Counted from the first letter of the stretch, positions 37,840 to 46,860 are shown. The stretch is DNA of 64,000 nucleotides from Rhodanobacter denitrificans (GCA_003241385.1 QFPO01000001.1:186001-250000); one strand, 5' to 3'. The notes: generated from the letters alone by a model not told the origin. Translations and numbers: made by a program.

Positions 37840-38070
37840 ATGCACTGGAAACTGCTGATCGGTCTCGCGCTCGGCGTCGCGATCGGGATCGGCTGCCGCG
37901 CGCTCGGCATTCCGTCACCGGCGCCGCCGGCGCTGCCCGGTGCGCTGCTCGTCGTCGCGATGACCAGCGGCTACGTGTTCGCCGATCGCTTCCTCGCGCG
38001 CCGCGCGGCGCGCCATACCGAACACTGCGGCGGACCGACCGGCCTGCCGCGGTCGGTGACGAAGCGATGA
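37840..38070 (+). CDS. XapX-domain small membrane protein, copy 1
   Basis: 76 residues. Two transmembrane helices carry the XapX pattern: LLIGLALGVAIGIGCRALGIPSPAPPALPGALLVVAMTSGY. A hydrophilic Arg/His tail follows. The ribosome site GAAGGAAA precedes the ATG. XapX proteins have no firm function. Its stop overlaps the start of a second XapX gene. Confidence 0.82.
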   Translation: MHWKLLIGLALGVAIGIGCRALGIPSPAPPALPGALLVVAMTSGYVFADRFLARRAARHTEHCGGPTGLPRSVTKR

Positions 38071-38225
38071 TGGCCGGCGCGCTCGGCATCGTGCTCGCGC
38101 TCGGCATCGGCGTCGGCTGCCGTCTGCTCGACATCCCGCTGCCGGCGCCGCCGAAGCTGACCGGCGCGCTGCTAGTGCTGGCGATGACGGCCGGCTTCCT
38201 GCTCGGCGAGCGGCTGCTCGGCTGA
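38067..38225 (+). CDS. XapX-domain small membrane protein, copy 2
   Basis: 52 residues, starting ATGATG and overlapping the stop of the first copy by four bases. It contains IVLALGIGVGCRLLDIPLPAPPKLTGALL, then a second helix ending GERLLG. It parallels copy 1 across both helices but lacks the polar tail, so the two could form a heterodimer. The gene is easily missed because of its length. Confidence 0.75.
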   Translation: MMAGALGIVLALGIGVGCRLLDIPLPAPPKLTGALLVLAMTAGFLLGERLLG

Positions 38226-38305
38226 GCGTGCGTCCGACGCAGGCCGGCCGCGGCGATGACACGTTCGACGCGCGACGAGCCGGCCGGTCCGCGATGTCGG
38301 ATCGA

Positions 38306-39469
38306 TCAGGCCGGGCCTGAGAGCGGGTCGACTCGACTCTCACGCCGATGGTCCGCGTCGCGCGTGCCCGGTCGGAACCGCAGCCACACCAGCGTGCCGT
38401 ACAGCACGGCGAGCCCCGCCAGATTCAGCAGCTCGGTGAGCGCCTCGTCCAGGCGCGCGCCCATCTGATTGAACTTCACCATCAGATTGATGCCCGGCGT
38501 CGTCGGCAGCAGCTTGGCCAGCAGCCCCAGCACCGGCGGCATCGACGATGCCGGCCAGGTCAGGCTGGCCAGAAAGAACAGCACCAGCGAGACCGCCGTC
38601 ACGCACTGGAACGCCCGCTCGCGCGTCGTGAAGAAACTGCCCAGGAAGAGGCCGAACAGGATGGTCGCCACGACGTAGAGCGGCCCGCCCAGCAGCAGGC
38701 CCGGCAGGTTGCCTCCGCGCGGATAGTCCTGCACCCAGAACGTGAAGCCGGTGTAGTACAGCAGCGAGGGAATGCCCAGACATGCGAACGCCGCCAGCAT
38801 GCCCAGGCATTCGCCCGGTGAGTAGCGCAGCCGCCTGCCGCCGTTGCGCCGGCGGCGGCCGCCGAGGACGACGCCCGAGCCGATCAGCAGCGTCTGGTGC
38901 ACGATCACTTCCGACACGCCGGGTACCACCCCGCTGCCGTAGCCTTCCCGCGTATTGAACAGGGGCCGCTGCACGAGCCGGACGGGCGCTGGCGAATCGG
39001 CCGGCGCGGACTTGGCCCGGTCCCGGGCGATCCGTGCGGCCGAGGAGCCCACCGCGTCGTTGACCGCCGCCACGACGTTGCTGCCGCGGCTGAGATAGGC
39101 GGCACTGGCCTGCACGACGACGTGTCCGGTCCCTCCGTGGGCCGTATCCCGTTCGAGACCGGACGGGATCAGCACCAGCCCCTCGAACCGGCCACGCTCG
39201 ATACCGCGACGCGCCTCGGCAGCCGAATGGGCCCGACCGGCGATTCGCACGCCGCGCACCTGGTCGAGCCGTCGAACCAGATCGTGCGAGCGGCTGCCGT
39301 GGTCCTGGTCGACCACCACGATCGGAAGACTGCTGGCGACTTCATGCCGATAGGCCGACGGATAGAAGACCGAGTACATCAGCACCGCCCCGACCAGCGC
39401 CATCACCGCATAGCGATCGGCGAGCACGTCGCGGAACGTGTCGCGCATGGCCTCGCCGAAGCGCCTCAT
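38306..39469 (-). CDS. ABC-2-type membrane permease, second copy of the export operon
   Basis: 387 residues. One N-terminal transmembrane helix (YAVMALVGAVLMYSVFYPSAY) is followed by a periplasmic domain of about 150 residues (SLPIVVVDQDHGSRSHDLVRRL) and five or six more helices at the C-terminus. This is the YhhJ/ABC2_membrane_3 layout. The start overlaps the stop of the preceding permease (ATGA). It is the last gene of the operon. No ATP-binding subunit is encoded in the cluster. Confidence 0.85.
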   Translation of the reverse strand: MRRFGEAMRDTFRDVLADRYAVMALVGAVLMYSVFYPSAYRHEVASSLPIVVVDQDHGSRSHDLVRRLDQVRGVRIAGRAHSAAEARRGIERGRFEGLVLIPSGLERDTAHGGTGHVVVQASAAYLSRGSNVVAAVNDAVGSSAARIARDRAKSAPADSPAPVRLVQRPLFNTREGYGSGVVPGVSEVIVHQTLLIGSGVVLGGRRRRNGGRRLRYSPGECLGMLAAFACLGIPSLLYYTGFTFWVQDYPRGGNLPGLLLGGPLYVVATILFGLFLGSFFTTRERAFQCVTAVSLVLFFLASLTWPASSMPPVLGLLAKLLPTTPGINLMVKFNQMGARLDEALTELLNLAGLAVLYGTLVWLRFRPGTRDADHRRESRVDPLSGPA

Positions 39470-40632
39470 GCCGGGCGCTCCGGTGCCGTCACGACGCGCG
39501 CATAGCGGACCATGCCGATCAGGCCCGGCACCGCGACGAACAGTGCCAGCGCGCCGATCCACGTCATCGAATCGCGCCAGGGCGCGCCGATGTCGACCTG
39601 CTGCACCTGCAGCCTGACGTAGGCGGTCAACGGCAGCAGGGCGTTCCAGACGCGCGTGAACAGCGGTCCCTCGATGACCGGAAACGTGGCGCCGGAGAAC
39701 GCCAGGGCCGTGCCGATGTACAGCCCCACCATCGACAAGGCACTGCCCATGTCCCGGGTCAGGCCGACCAGGAACAGGGACACCGTCGCGCAGGCGCCGT
39801 ACAGACCCAGCTGGCCGACCAGCAGCAGGCCGAGGCTGCCGGCGATCCCGCCTCCGCGCGCATAGGCCAGATACAGAACACCCAGACTTCCATAGGCGGC
39901 GAACAGCAGGACGTACGGCGCCAGCTTGCCGGCGATCGCCGCGTACCGGTCCGCCGAGCGCGCGAGCCAGCCGGCGCCCGTACCGTCGCGCAGCTCGCGT
40001 CCCAGCGCGCTGACCATCGCCAGCGCGGCGACCAGATGCAGGACGCCGGGAAACAGCAGACCGAGCAGGAAGTGCTCGTAGCTTCTCGCCGAGTTGAACA
40101 GCAGGGTGGACTGCACCGCCAGGGGCGGCCTGCCGACGGCGCCGACACCGCTGCGCAATGCGATGATCGGCCTGAGCACTGCCTGATCGAACCCGGCCAC
40201 GACACTCGCCACGTCGCGCGACGCGCCCTGCCCGGCGGTCAGAAGGCTGGCGTTGTAGTAGACGAAGACGGCGGCATCGCCGCGCTGAATGTCGCGCCGC
40301 AGATCGTTCGGAACGTAGACGACGGCATAGACCGTCAGGCGGCGGACCAGCGACCATGCGCGCGAGAGTTCGGGCGGCTGCTCGACGACGCTCAAGCCGG
40401 CGCTCGCATCCAGGCGCCGGATCAGTTCCCGGCTGATGTCGCTGCGATCGTGATCGACGACCGCGATCGGCAGATCACGGATGACCGCGTCGGACAGCAG
40501 CCATGCCAGGGTCGCGACCAGGATCAGCGGCAGCACGGTGATCATCGCCAGCTCGGGCATGCTGCCGCGCAGGAACGCGATCTCGCGCGACCAGGCATCC
40601 ACGAACGAGGATGCCCGGCCCGGCCGGCTCAC
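39466..40632 (-). CDS. ABC-2-type membrane permease, first copy of the export operon
   Basis: 388 residues, same layout as its neighbour: helix at ELAMITVLPLILVATLAWLL, a periplasmic domain starting IAVVDHDRSDISRELIRRLDAS, and C-terminal helices. The start is taken as the GTG overlapping the HlyD stop (GTGA), which gives the same length as the second copy. The two permeases probably form a heterodimer. Similar permeases work with MacB- or YbhF-like ATPases, which are absent here. Confidence 0.85.
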   Translation of the reverse strand: MSRPGRASSFVDAWSREIAFLRGSMPELAMITVLPLILVATLAWLLSDAVIRDLPIAVVDHDRSDISRELIRRLDASAGLSVVEQPPELSRAWSLVRRLTVYAVVYVPNDLRRDIQRGDAAVFVYYNASLLTAGQGASRDVASVVAGFDQAVLRPIIALRSGVGAVGRPPLAVQSTLLFNSARSYEHFLLGLLFPGVLHLVAALAMVSALGRELRDGTGAGWLARSADRYAAIAGKLAPYVLLFAAYGSLGVLYLAYARGGGIAGSLGLLLVGQLGLYGACATVSLFLVGLTRDMGSALSMVGLYIGTALAFSGATFPVIEGPLFTRVWNALLPLTAYVRLQVQQVDIGAPWRDSMTWIGALALFVAVPGLIGMVRYARVVTAPERPA

Positions 40633-41666
40633 GGTTGCGGCGGCCACGGAAACAGGACGCTCATGCCCGGGCGGAATCCGTCCACCCGCGTCAACGGCCT
40701 GGCGCGGATCTCGAAGCTCTTGACGTCGTAGCCGCTGGACTGGCGCGTCGCCCGCCATGTCGCGTAATCGCCCGCGGCGGCGATGTAGTAGACCTTGAAC
40801 GCCAGACTCAGGCCGCCCAGTGCCGGGATGTCGCCGCGCAGCGTGTCGCCGATCTTCAACCCGGTGAACTGGTCCTCGCGCACGTTGAGCGAGACCCACA
40901 GGTGATCGACGTCGATCAACGTGAAGATCGGATAGCCCGCCGGGACGAGTTCGCCGATGTCGGCCAGCCGCTTGCCGACCTCGCCCGCGATCGGCGCGTG
41001 CGCCAGGATCTCCGCCTCGGCCGCCTCGACTTCGGCGACGGCACCCTGCGCCTGCCGGACCTGCGCAAAGGCAGCCGCCTGATCCTGCCGCCGGGCTCCG
41101 GCCAGTGCCTGATCGTACTGGGCGCGCGCCGCATGCCGGGCCGCGGTGGCGCTGTCGGCCTGGGCCTGGGCTTCGTCGCGCTGCTGCCGCGAGACGACCC
41201 CTTCCTGGAACAGCGTGTTCAGACGCCGGTAGGTGGTCTCGGCCAGTTCGGCGCCGGCGACGGCGCGCTGCCATTGCGCCTGGGCGTTCCGGATCTCTTC
41301 CGAACGCGCGCCCTCCCGGGCCTTGTCCGCCTGGGCCCGGGCGGCGTCGAGCAGGGCCGTGACCTGGCGCTGCCTGGCTCGAACCTCGGGGCTGTCCAGT
41401 TCGAACATCAACTGCCCGGCGTGCACGCGATCGCCCTCGTGCACCGCAAGCCGCTGCACGCGCGCGGATATCTTGGCCGATATGTCGATGCTGTCGGCGT
41501 CGGCCATGCCCTGCACCATGTCCTGGCTGCCCTTGAACGCAAGGCAAAGACCCAGCACGACCACGATGGCCGCCGCCAGGACGATCAACGGTGCTTTCCT
41601 GCTTCGGCTCCTTGTAGCGGAGGAACGCCGCAGCGAGGAAGACGGCGAGGGATCGTGGCTGCTCAT
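40629..41666 (-). CDS. HlyD/EmrA-type membrane fusion protein
   Basis: 345 residues. The inner-membrane anchor is near residues 25-44 (APLIVLAAAIVVVLGLCLAF). The lipoyl half (ISAKISARVQRLAVHEGDRVHAGQLMFELD) precedes a long alpha-hairpin coiled coil (about 95-215). The second lipoyl and beta-barrel part follows (ILAHAPIAGEVGKRLADIGELVPAG). It bridges inner-membrane permeases to a TolC channel. Both ends overlap neighbouring genes by four bases, so expression is tightly coupled to the TolC and permease genes. Confidence 0.93.
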   Translation of the reverse strand: MSSHDPSPSSSLRRSSATRSRSRKAPLIVLAAAIVVVLGLCLAFKGSQDMVQGMADADSIDISAKISARVQRLAVHEGDRVHAGQLMFELDSPEVRARQRQVTALLDAARAQADKAREGARSEEIRNAQAQWQRAVAGAELAETTYRRLNTLFQEGVVSRQQRDEAQAQADSATAARHAARAQYDQALAGARRQDQAAAFAQVRQAQGAVAEVEAAEAEILAHAPIAGEVGKRLADIGELVPAGYPIFTLIDVDHLWVSLNVREDQFTGLKIGDTLRGDIPALGGLSLAFKVYYIAAAGDYATWRATRQSSGYDVKSFEIRARPLTRVDGFRPGMSVLFPWPPQP

Positions 41667-43033
41667 GATGCGTGGACAGGTTCGGCGCTGGCGATGAAGG
41701 TCTGGTACCGCACCGTCTGACCGGTGATCTGGAGCAGTCTGGCCAACGCCACGTCGTACTCGTACGCGGCCCTGGCCCGCTCGACGCGAGCGGTCGCCAG
41801 CGACACCCGTGCATCGATGACGTCCAGTGAAGTCGACCGTCCGTTCTGGAACGAGAGGCTCTGCAGGCGGAGGTTCTCCAAGGCGCGCTCGATCGAGCTT
41901 TCGAGCAGCAGGAATTGCTTGCGCGCCGCATCGACATCGTTGAACGCGCGATTCACGCCGATCGATATCTGGTTCCTGGCCTCCTCGAGAGAGGCTTCGG
42001 CCTCGTCCTGCTGGGCCCGCGCCGCGCCGACCTGCTGCAGCCGGCCGGTGCCCGACAGGAACGTGTACTTCAATGCCACGCCCACGGCCCAGTCCGGCTG
42101 CGTCAGCAAGGCGTCGCTGCGATGCAGATCGTACTGACCGAACGCATACATCTGCGGTTTCAGTTTCGACCGCTGCAGGCTCACGCCGGCCCTGGCCTGC
42201 TCCACCAGGGCTTCGAGCCGGGCGACCTGCGGATGGTGGGCAAGAGCGGCGGCCTCGTAATCGACGACGTCGTCCAGGGCATGGCGGTTCACGAACAGCG
42301 CACTGGTCGTATCGATGGTCTGGTCCGATCGCAGCAGCAGGGCCAGCGACGCCTGCACCGAGGCGTAGTCGTTGACGGCCTTCTGGTAGTCACGGTCGGC
42401 GTGGTCGCGCGCGACCTCGGCCTGAAGACGCTGGGCTTTGGTCGCAAAGCCCTGGTTTTCGAGCTTGCGCGTGTCGTCCAGGTGCTGAGCGAGCCCCTCC
42501 AGGGCATCGCGCCGCACGGCCAGGACCTGCTGCGCCAGCTGCTGACCGAAATAGGCCTGCACCAGATCCGGCAGCAGCGACTGCTCCTGCAGCGCGAGCT
42601 CGGCGCCGGCCTGCTTCACCGCCGACCGTGCCAGCTGCTGCTGCGCCGGAATGGCACCGCCCGAATAGATCGGCACGACCGCGCTGATCGTCGGCCGCGT
42701 ATGCCATTGCTCGTCGACGAAACGCAGAGGGGATTGGATCCCGTAGTCCGCCGCGACGGGCGCCAGCGAGCCCAGCGACAGCTCCAGGGTCTTTCTGACC
42801 TGCACGCGCTGCATCTCGCCGCTGACCTCCGGCCAGCGCAGATGATGCGAGGCGTTCTCGAGCTGCTGCTTGCCGTCGACCCGGGCGCGCAGGGCCTGCA
42901 TCGCATCGGAGACCGCGAGCAGCCGCCGTTGCGCGCCTGCGAAATCCAGCGGCACGGACTCGGCGGCCCGACTCGCCGACGCGCCGGCCAGGCCCAGCAT
43001 CAGCATCGCCCACGACCGCTTCGGCAGCCTCAT
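41663..43033 (-). CDS. TolC-family outer-membrane efflux channel
   Basis: 456 residues with a signal peptide (about 1-23, ending ASRA). Two tandem OEP repeats are visible as long coiled-coil stretches, with the typical PTISAVVPIYSGGAIPAQQQLARS strand/helix junction in the first half and VGVALKYTFLSG in the second. It forms a trimeric channel that docks with the HlyD protein encoded next. Its ATG overlaps the stop of the DyP peroxidase gene, which is unusual: a peroxidase and an efflux channel are translationally coupled. Confidence 0.9.
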   Translation of the reverse strand: MRLPKRSWAMLMLGLAGASASRAAESVPLDFAGAQRRLLAVSDAMQALRARVDGKQQLENASHHLRWPEVSGEMQRVQVRKTLELSLGSLAPVAADYGIQSPLRFVDEQWHTRPTISAVVPIYSGGAIPAQQQLARSAVKQAGAELALQEQSLLPDLVQAYFGQQLAQQVLAVRRDALEGLAQHLDDTRKLENQGFATKAQRLQAEVARDHADRDYQKAVNDYASVQASLALLLRSDQTIDTTSALFVNRHALDDVVDYEAAALAHHPQVARLEALVEQARAGVSLQRSKLKPQMYAFGQYDLHRSDALLTQPDWAVGVALKYTFLSGTGRLQQVGAARAQQDEAEASLEEARNQISIGVNRAFNDVDAARKQFLLLESSIERALENLRLQSLSFQNGRSTSLDVIDARVSLATARVERARAAYEYDVALARLLQITGQTVRYQTFIASAEPVHAS

Positions 43034-44370
43034 GGCGCCGGTTCTTGGGCACCGTCGGCGAGCCACGCGATGGCCGCCAGCGAAGGCAGGAACACGTGCT
43101 CGCCACCGCGCGTGGCCGTGAAGTCGGGCAGCCCGGTCAGCTTTCTGCGCACCGGCCGGGCTTCGTAGACGTAATCGTCCGCGACGTCGCGGCGGCCGGC
43201 GATGGGATCGGAGCGTCCCCGCTGCGATATGAAGTCGCCGTCGTTGATCCACTGGGTCTGGACGAACTCGAACTGCCGCTCGGGATCGGCGTTGATCAGC
43301 GCGAGCACGATGCCGCGCGGCTGCCCGTCCTCGGGCGCGCCCTCCGGCAGGAGCGGACCATAGGCGGAGCCGCGCCGCAGCAGCCGATGCAGGCGTCCGT
43401 CCACTGCGGTGTCCTTGAGGGCATCGCGAGGATTGACGCGCCGGATATGGCAGCCGGTCGGCGTCTTCCTGCCGTCGGCATCGTCGTCGTAGTAACCGAA
43501 CGCGTTGTTGATCTGCCGGTCGGCGACGAGAGCGGGATTGTCGCTGTCCGGCGACAGGGCCAGCGGACAGCCGCTGCGCCAGCGTCCCATCATCTTGGCG
43601 GCCAGAAACTCCTGCCCGTGCGTCGACTCGCTGTTGTTCTTCAGGAAGTCGCGGAACAGCGCGACCTTCTGGGCGATCTTGCGGATCGCGACATAGGTGC
43701 CGTTCTTCCAGAGCACCTCCGGTCCGGGACCGCGCGCGATGTGGCCGAGCTCGTTCTCGTAGCCGAGGATGAACTCTCCGGCCTTGGCCGGCGCTCCCTG
43801 GCCGGGCAGCGGTGTGCCGCCCTCCCCTTCGATGAACGGCCGGCTGATGCCGTCGGCGAAACCGAAATGCTCGCGCATCGTCGGCGGGACGCCCACGTCC
43901 AGACGCGCGCGCAGCCTGACCCCGGCCAGGCCTTCGAGCGCGCGCCGGCCGACGGCCAGCTTGGCCTCCTTGTGCGCCTCCGATCCGGCCATCACGAACA
44001 AGCCGATGTCGAAGCCGTTGCCGCCGTGCGGCATGTCCCAGTTGCGCGGATCGCTTTCGCCGACGTCGCCCAGCCGCTCGTGCCGGGCCGCCATGCCTTC
44101 GCGGAAGGCCCGCGGAAATCCGCTCAGGATCGACTCGTCGACACCCAGGCGGCGCAGGCCCTCATGCGTGAAGACGATGTTGATCCACGCATCCTCCCTG
44201 GGTGCATCCCAGTCGGCGGCCGAGGTGATGTGCGGCAGCAGGCGCGCGATCAGCAGGCGGGCCTGACGCGGGTCGAGGACTTCGAAGAGGAGATAGGCGC
44301 CGAAGTAAGGCATCGGCCGATTTCTCAGCACGGTGCCCTGGATCTGCGACAGGTCGAGTCGGACGGACAT
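43030..44370 (-). CDS. DyP-type heme peroxidase
   Basis: 446 residues with no signal peptide. The GXXDG signature is GFADG (170-174) with catalytic Asp173. The proximal heme His308 lies in TGCHIRRVNPRD, and the distal Arg is near 332-333 in LLRRGSAYG. DyP peroxidases oxidise dyes, phenols or porphyrin-like compounds with hydrogen peroxide. The length and insertions suggest a C/D-type DyP. It lies inside a minus-strand operon with a catalase-like gene upstream and an efflux channel downstream; the spacing to the upstream gene is seven bases. Confidence 0.93.
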   Translation of the reverse strand: MSVRLDLSQIQGTVLRNRPMPYFGAYLLFEVLDPRQARLLIARLLPHITSAADWDAPREDAWINIVFTHEGLRRLGVDESILSGFPRAFREGMAARHERLGDVGESDPRNWDMPHGGNGFDIGLFVMAGSEAHKEAKLAVGRRALEGLAGVRLRARLDVGVPPTMREHFGFADGISRPFIEGEGGTPLPGQGAPAKAGEFILGYENELGHIARGPGPEVLWKNGTYVAIRKIAQKVALFRDFLKNNSESTHGQEFLAAKMMGRWRSGCPLALSPDSDNPALVADRQINNAFGYYDDDADGRKTPTGCHIRRVNPRDALKDTAVDGRLHRLLRRGSAYGPLLPEGAPEDGQPRGIVLALINADPERQFEFVQTQWINDGDFISQRGRSDPIAGRRDVADDYVYEARPVRRKLTGLPDFTATRGGEHVFLPSLAAIAWLADGAQEPAP

Positions 44371-44377
44371 CGGGCAG

Positions 44378-44890
44378 TCAGCCGGCCGCGTCGAGCACTT
44401 CGCCGAAGGCTCTGGAGAGCTTCTTCATCCGGCTGATGTCCCGGACCGTCAGTTCCGGATTGGAGACGTAGAAGAAGTCCGCCGGCATCGCGCCGGCCAG
44501 GACCAGATCCACGGTGCTGGGATGGTCGGCCGAAATGAAACCTTCCCAGATGCCCGGCATGAAGTCGTCGAACCATTGGCCGGCGCCGCGGATGATGTCC
44601 ACCACATACGGCTTGAAGTCCCCGTCGTAGGTGATCAGAAACAGCAGGCGCGTATCGTCGTCGAACATCAGGATTCGAAAGTCGTGCACCGTGCCGACGC
44701 GCTCCTCCCAGTAGGCCGCCTCCGCCTGGAACTTCCCGATGCGTTCCCGGTACAGCTTTTCGCCGCCCGGAACGACCTTTCCGAACAGGATGACTTCGGC
44801 GCGCTTGCCGATACGAAGACCGGGACCATCGGGCTGCTGACGGACCTCTTGCGCCATCGAGGCCGGATCGACCGAGCGGGTGTCTGACAT
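44378..44890 (-). CDS. Conserved unknown protein between catalase-like and DyP genes
   Basis: 170 residues, cytoplasmic, acidic, not firmly recognised. Beta-alpha elements such as RAEVILFGKVVPGGEKLYRERIGKFQAEAAYWEERVGTVHDF's strands and RLLFLITYDGDFKPYVVDII suggest a ferredoxin-like alpha/beta fold of the kind found in DyP and ABM-type proteins. A conserved-looking WFDDFMPGIWEGF follows. There is no metal or heme motif that stands out. It probably assists the peroxidase, by position only. The start is the ATG before SDTRSVDPAS. Confidence 0.7.
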   Translation of the reverse strand: MSDTRSVDPASMAQEVRQQPDGPGLRIGKRAEVILFGKVVPGGEKLYRERIGKFQAEAAYWEERVGTVHDFRILMFDDDTRLLFLITYDGDFKPYVVDIIRGAGQWFDDFMPGIWEGFISADHPSTVDLVLAGAMPADFFYVSNPELTVRDISRMKKLSRAFGEVLDAAG

Positions 44891-45048
44891 TGCATGCTCC
44901 TCGCGAGACAGGGGAAGTGGGGCGAACGGGCCCAGCCGCTGCGGCTGGATGAACCGGTGAAGCGCATGGCTCGCGCCGCCGGTCCCTGTGCGGACGCATG
45001 CGGCGCCGAGGTCGAGAATCGGTGCGAACGGACGGCGCTGCCCGGCGG

Positions 45049-46005
45049 TCAGCCGAGCGACTCGCGCGTGGCTTTCCATCCCGTGCTCCGCTGGGCTGCC
45101 GACACCTCGTAGACGCCGCGCCGGATGTCCAGAATCGGATCGCCGGCGCTTTCGATGCCGTCGGTCAAGGTCGTCGGGTCGTGGTTCATGACCCGATCGC
45201 CCTGCTCGGCCTCCGTCGTCGGCGCCTCGACGGTCAGCCGGCCGATCGCGACGGTTTCGCGTCCCTCCGGCCACAGCGCGGTGGCGTCGTCCAAGGGATC
45301 TCCGGGCATCGCGAGCTCGAGCACCAGATCGAACATGACCGGTCCATGCGTCAGCCTCTGATCGAGCTCGTCGAACAGGATCGACACGTCCTGTCGGGTC
45401 AGCGCCTCGACGGGCTGTCCCTGCACACCCGCGACCGGCACCCAGTGGCAGCGCACCGCAGTCGCCTGCGCCTCGGCATTGACGTAATGGAAGGCATGCA
45501 CGGCATGGAAGGCGGTATGCGCGAAGCTGGTCGGAGCCGGACTGGCCGCGCGCATCCTGAAGACGTTCAGACTGTTCGGGTTCCGGGCCAGGAACGCCTC
45601 CAGGCCGGCCTTGTTCAACGGTTCGCCGTCGCGGGCCGGCATCGCGGCCTCCAGCAGACCGCAGAACTGCTCGACCGTGCTGGCGACGAACAGCTTCTGG
45701 CTCAGCATGACCAGATGGGTCACGCGGCCATCGGGCAGATAGAAGCGGGTCGCCATTCCCACGGTCGCGCTGAAATGGGCGAACGGGTCGCCGCCACCTT
45801 TGGAAAACCGCACGCTGACCGGCACGACCTGACCCTGCAGGTGAGCGGCGCGAGAGAACCGGCGCGCGCCGTCGTTGGCCTGGAACGCTCCGCGATACAG
45901 CCGGCCATCGGCATGCAGGGCCCGATAGCCCTGATGGTTTCCCAGGATGGTCCTGATCCGGCGAACGATCGCCTCGGAGGCTCCATACTGCGTGTTTCTC
46001 TGCAC
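45049..46005 (-). CDS. Catalase-family heme protein (SrpA-like minimal catalase/peroxidase)
   Basis: 318 residues, shorter than a full catalase (about 480 or more). The distal His is His31 in YRALHADGRLYRG. The heme-pocket block reads VRFSKGGGDPFAHFSATVGMATRFYLPDG. The proximal Tyr is likely Tyr299 in DIRRGVYEVSAAQR, matching the R-x3-Y heme-ligand pattern. SrpA-like proteins often act as peroxidases on organic substrates. The GTG start has AGGAG seven bases before it. No signal peptide is present. It is the first gene of the peroxidase-export operon. Confidence 0.88.
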   Translation of the reverse strand: MQRNTQYGASEAIVRRIRTILGNHQGYRALHADGRLYRGAFQANDGARRFSRAAHLQGQVVPVSVRFSKGGGDPFAHFSATVGMATRFYLPDGRVTHLVMLSQKLFVASTVEQFCGLLEAAMPARDGEPLNKAGLEAFLARNPNSLNVFRMRAASPAPTSFAHTAFHAVHAFHYVNAEAQATAVRCHWVPVAGVQGQPVEALTRQDVSILFDELDQRLTHGPVMFDLVLELAMPGDPLDDATALWPEGRETVAIGRLTVEAPTTEAEQGDRVMNHDPTTLTDGIESAGDPILDIRRGVYEVSAAQRSTGWKATRESLG

Positions 46006-46413
46006 GGCCTACTCCTGCAAGGTCTGGTGATGGCCGGCGGACACGCACCTGCTGCGTCGCCGGAGCCGCCGGCCGGGACGAACGACCGCGTCCATTGAAT
46101 CCGCCGCCGCATCCGCTAGGAATTACCCATTGGGGTGATCGGAGCGAGGCCACGAACCGTCCTTCGCCGTCACTCGGACGACAGGCGCCGCGGCAGCACG
46201 TGTGGACGACATGCGCATCGACGTCGGTCGGTCCCCCGATCATGTGCGAGAGCGGCCGACCGGTTCCTCCGCGGCCTGGGTGGCGTGTCCTGTCGCACCG
46301 ACGACGCGAACGAGGCCGACCTGCCCGTCCGGGTAGTCGAGGAACGCCCTTTATGGGTGTTGCAGCCGATGGAGAGCCGATCAGAATGTCGGCGTCCACA
46401 GGGGGCATGGCGC
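46006..46413. other. Divergent control region of the peroxidase-export operon
   Basis: 408 bases between the operon (minus) and a small membrane protein gene (plus). It contains the TTACCCATTGGGGTGAT element at 46123. No conserved gene or standard sigma-70 pair was recognised. Confidence 0.45.
46123..46139. promoter_or_regulatory. TTACCCATT-G-GGG element, candidate regulator site
   Basis: TTACCCATTGGGGTGAT matches a second element at 49132 in 14 of 17 positions. Its core is an ACCC-ATTG-GGGT inverted repeat, and TACCCAT fits the NarL heptamer (TACYYMT). It lies about 125 bases upstream of the catalase-like gene. A NarL-family regulator is encoded 0.7 kb away. Confidence 0.45.
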
Positions 46414-46860
46414 ATGGATTCGAACCTGATCACCGCGTTCGCCGGTCTGGCCGGCGCGGTCCTGGGCGGACTGACCTCGTTTGCGACGACCTGGCTCACC
46501 CAGCGCAACGCCGCGCACGAGCAGGCGCGGCACGAACGGCACGTCAAGCTGGAGAATCTGTTCGGAGAGTTCATCGCCGAGGCTTCGCGTCTCTACGGCG
46601 ACGCGATCAGTCACGACCAGGCCGACATCGCGCACCTCGTCAAGCTCTACGCCTTGCTCGGCAGAATCCGCCTGATCGCGTCCGCGGGCGTGGTTCGCGC
46701 CGGCGAGTGCACCTTGCGTTCGATCGTCGACACCTACGCCAAGCCCAATCGGACCCTGGCCGAGCTGAAGATCCTGGCCAGCGAAGGCGCGCTGGACGTG
46801 CTGCTGGACTTCGGCGAGGCCTGCCGAGCGGAACTCAGGCTCGGCCCCTTGCGAAGCTAG
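46414..46860 (+). CDS. Small membrane-anchored protein of unknown function
   Basis: 148 residues. One N-terminal transmembrane helix (LITAFAGLAGAVLGGLTSFATTWL) is followed by a helical cytoplasmic domain with AHEQARHERHVKLENLFGEFIAEASRLY. The ribosome site GGGGG sits upstream of the ATG. Its stop codon overlaps that of the convergent response regulator by three bases (CTAG). Confidence 0.65.
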   Translation: MDSNLITAFAGLAGAVLGGLTSFATTWLTQRNAAHEQARHERHVKLENLFGEFIAEASRLYGDAISHDQADIAHLVKLYALLGRIRLIASAGVVRAGECTLRSIVDTYAKPNRTLAELKILASEGALDVLLDFGEACRAELRLGPLRS

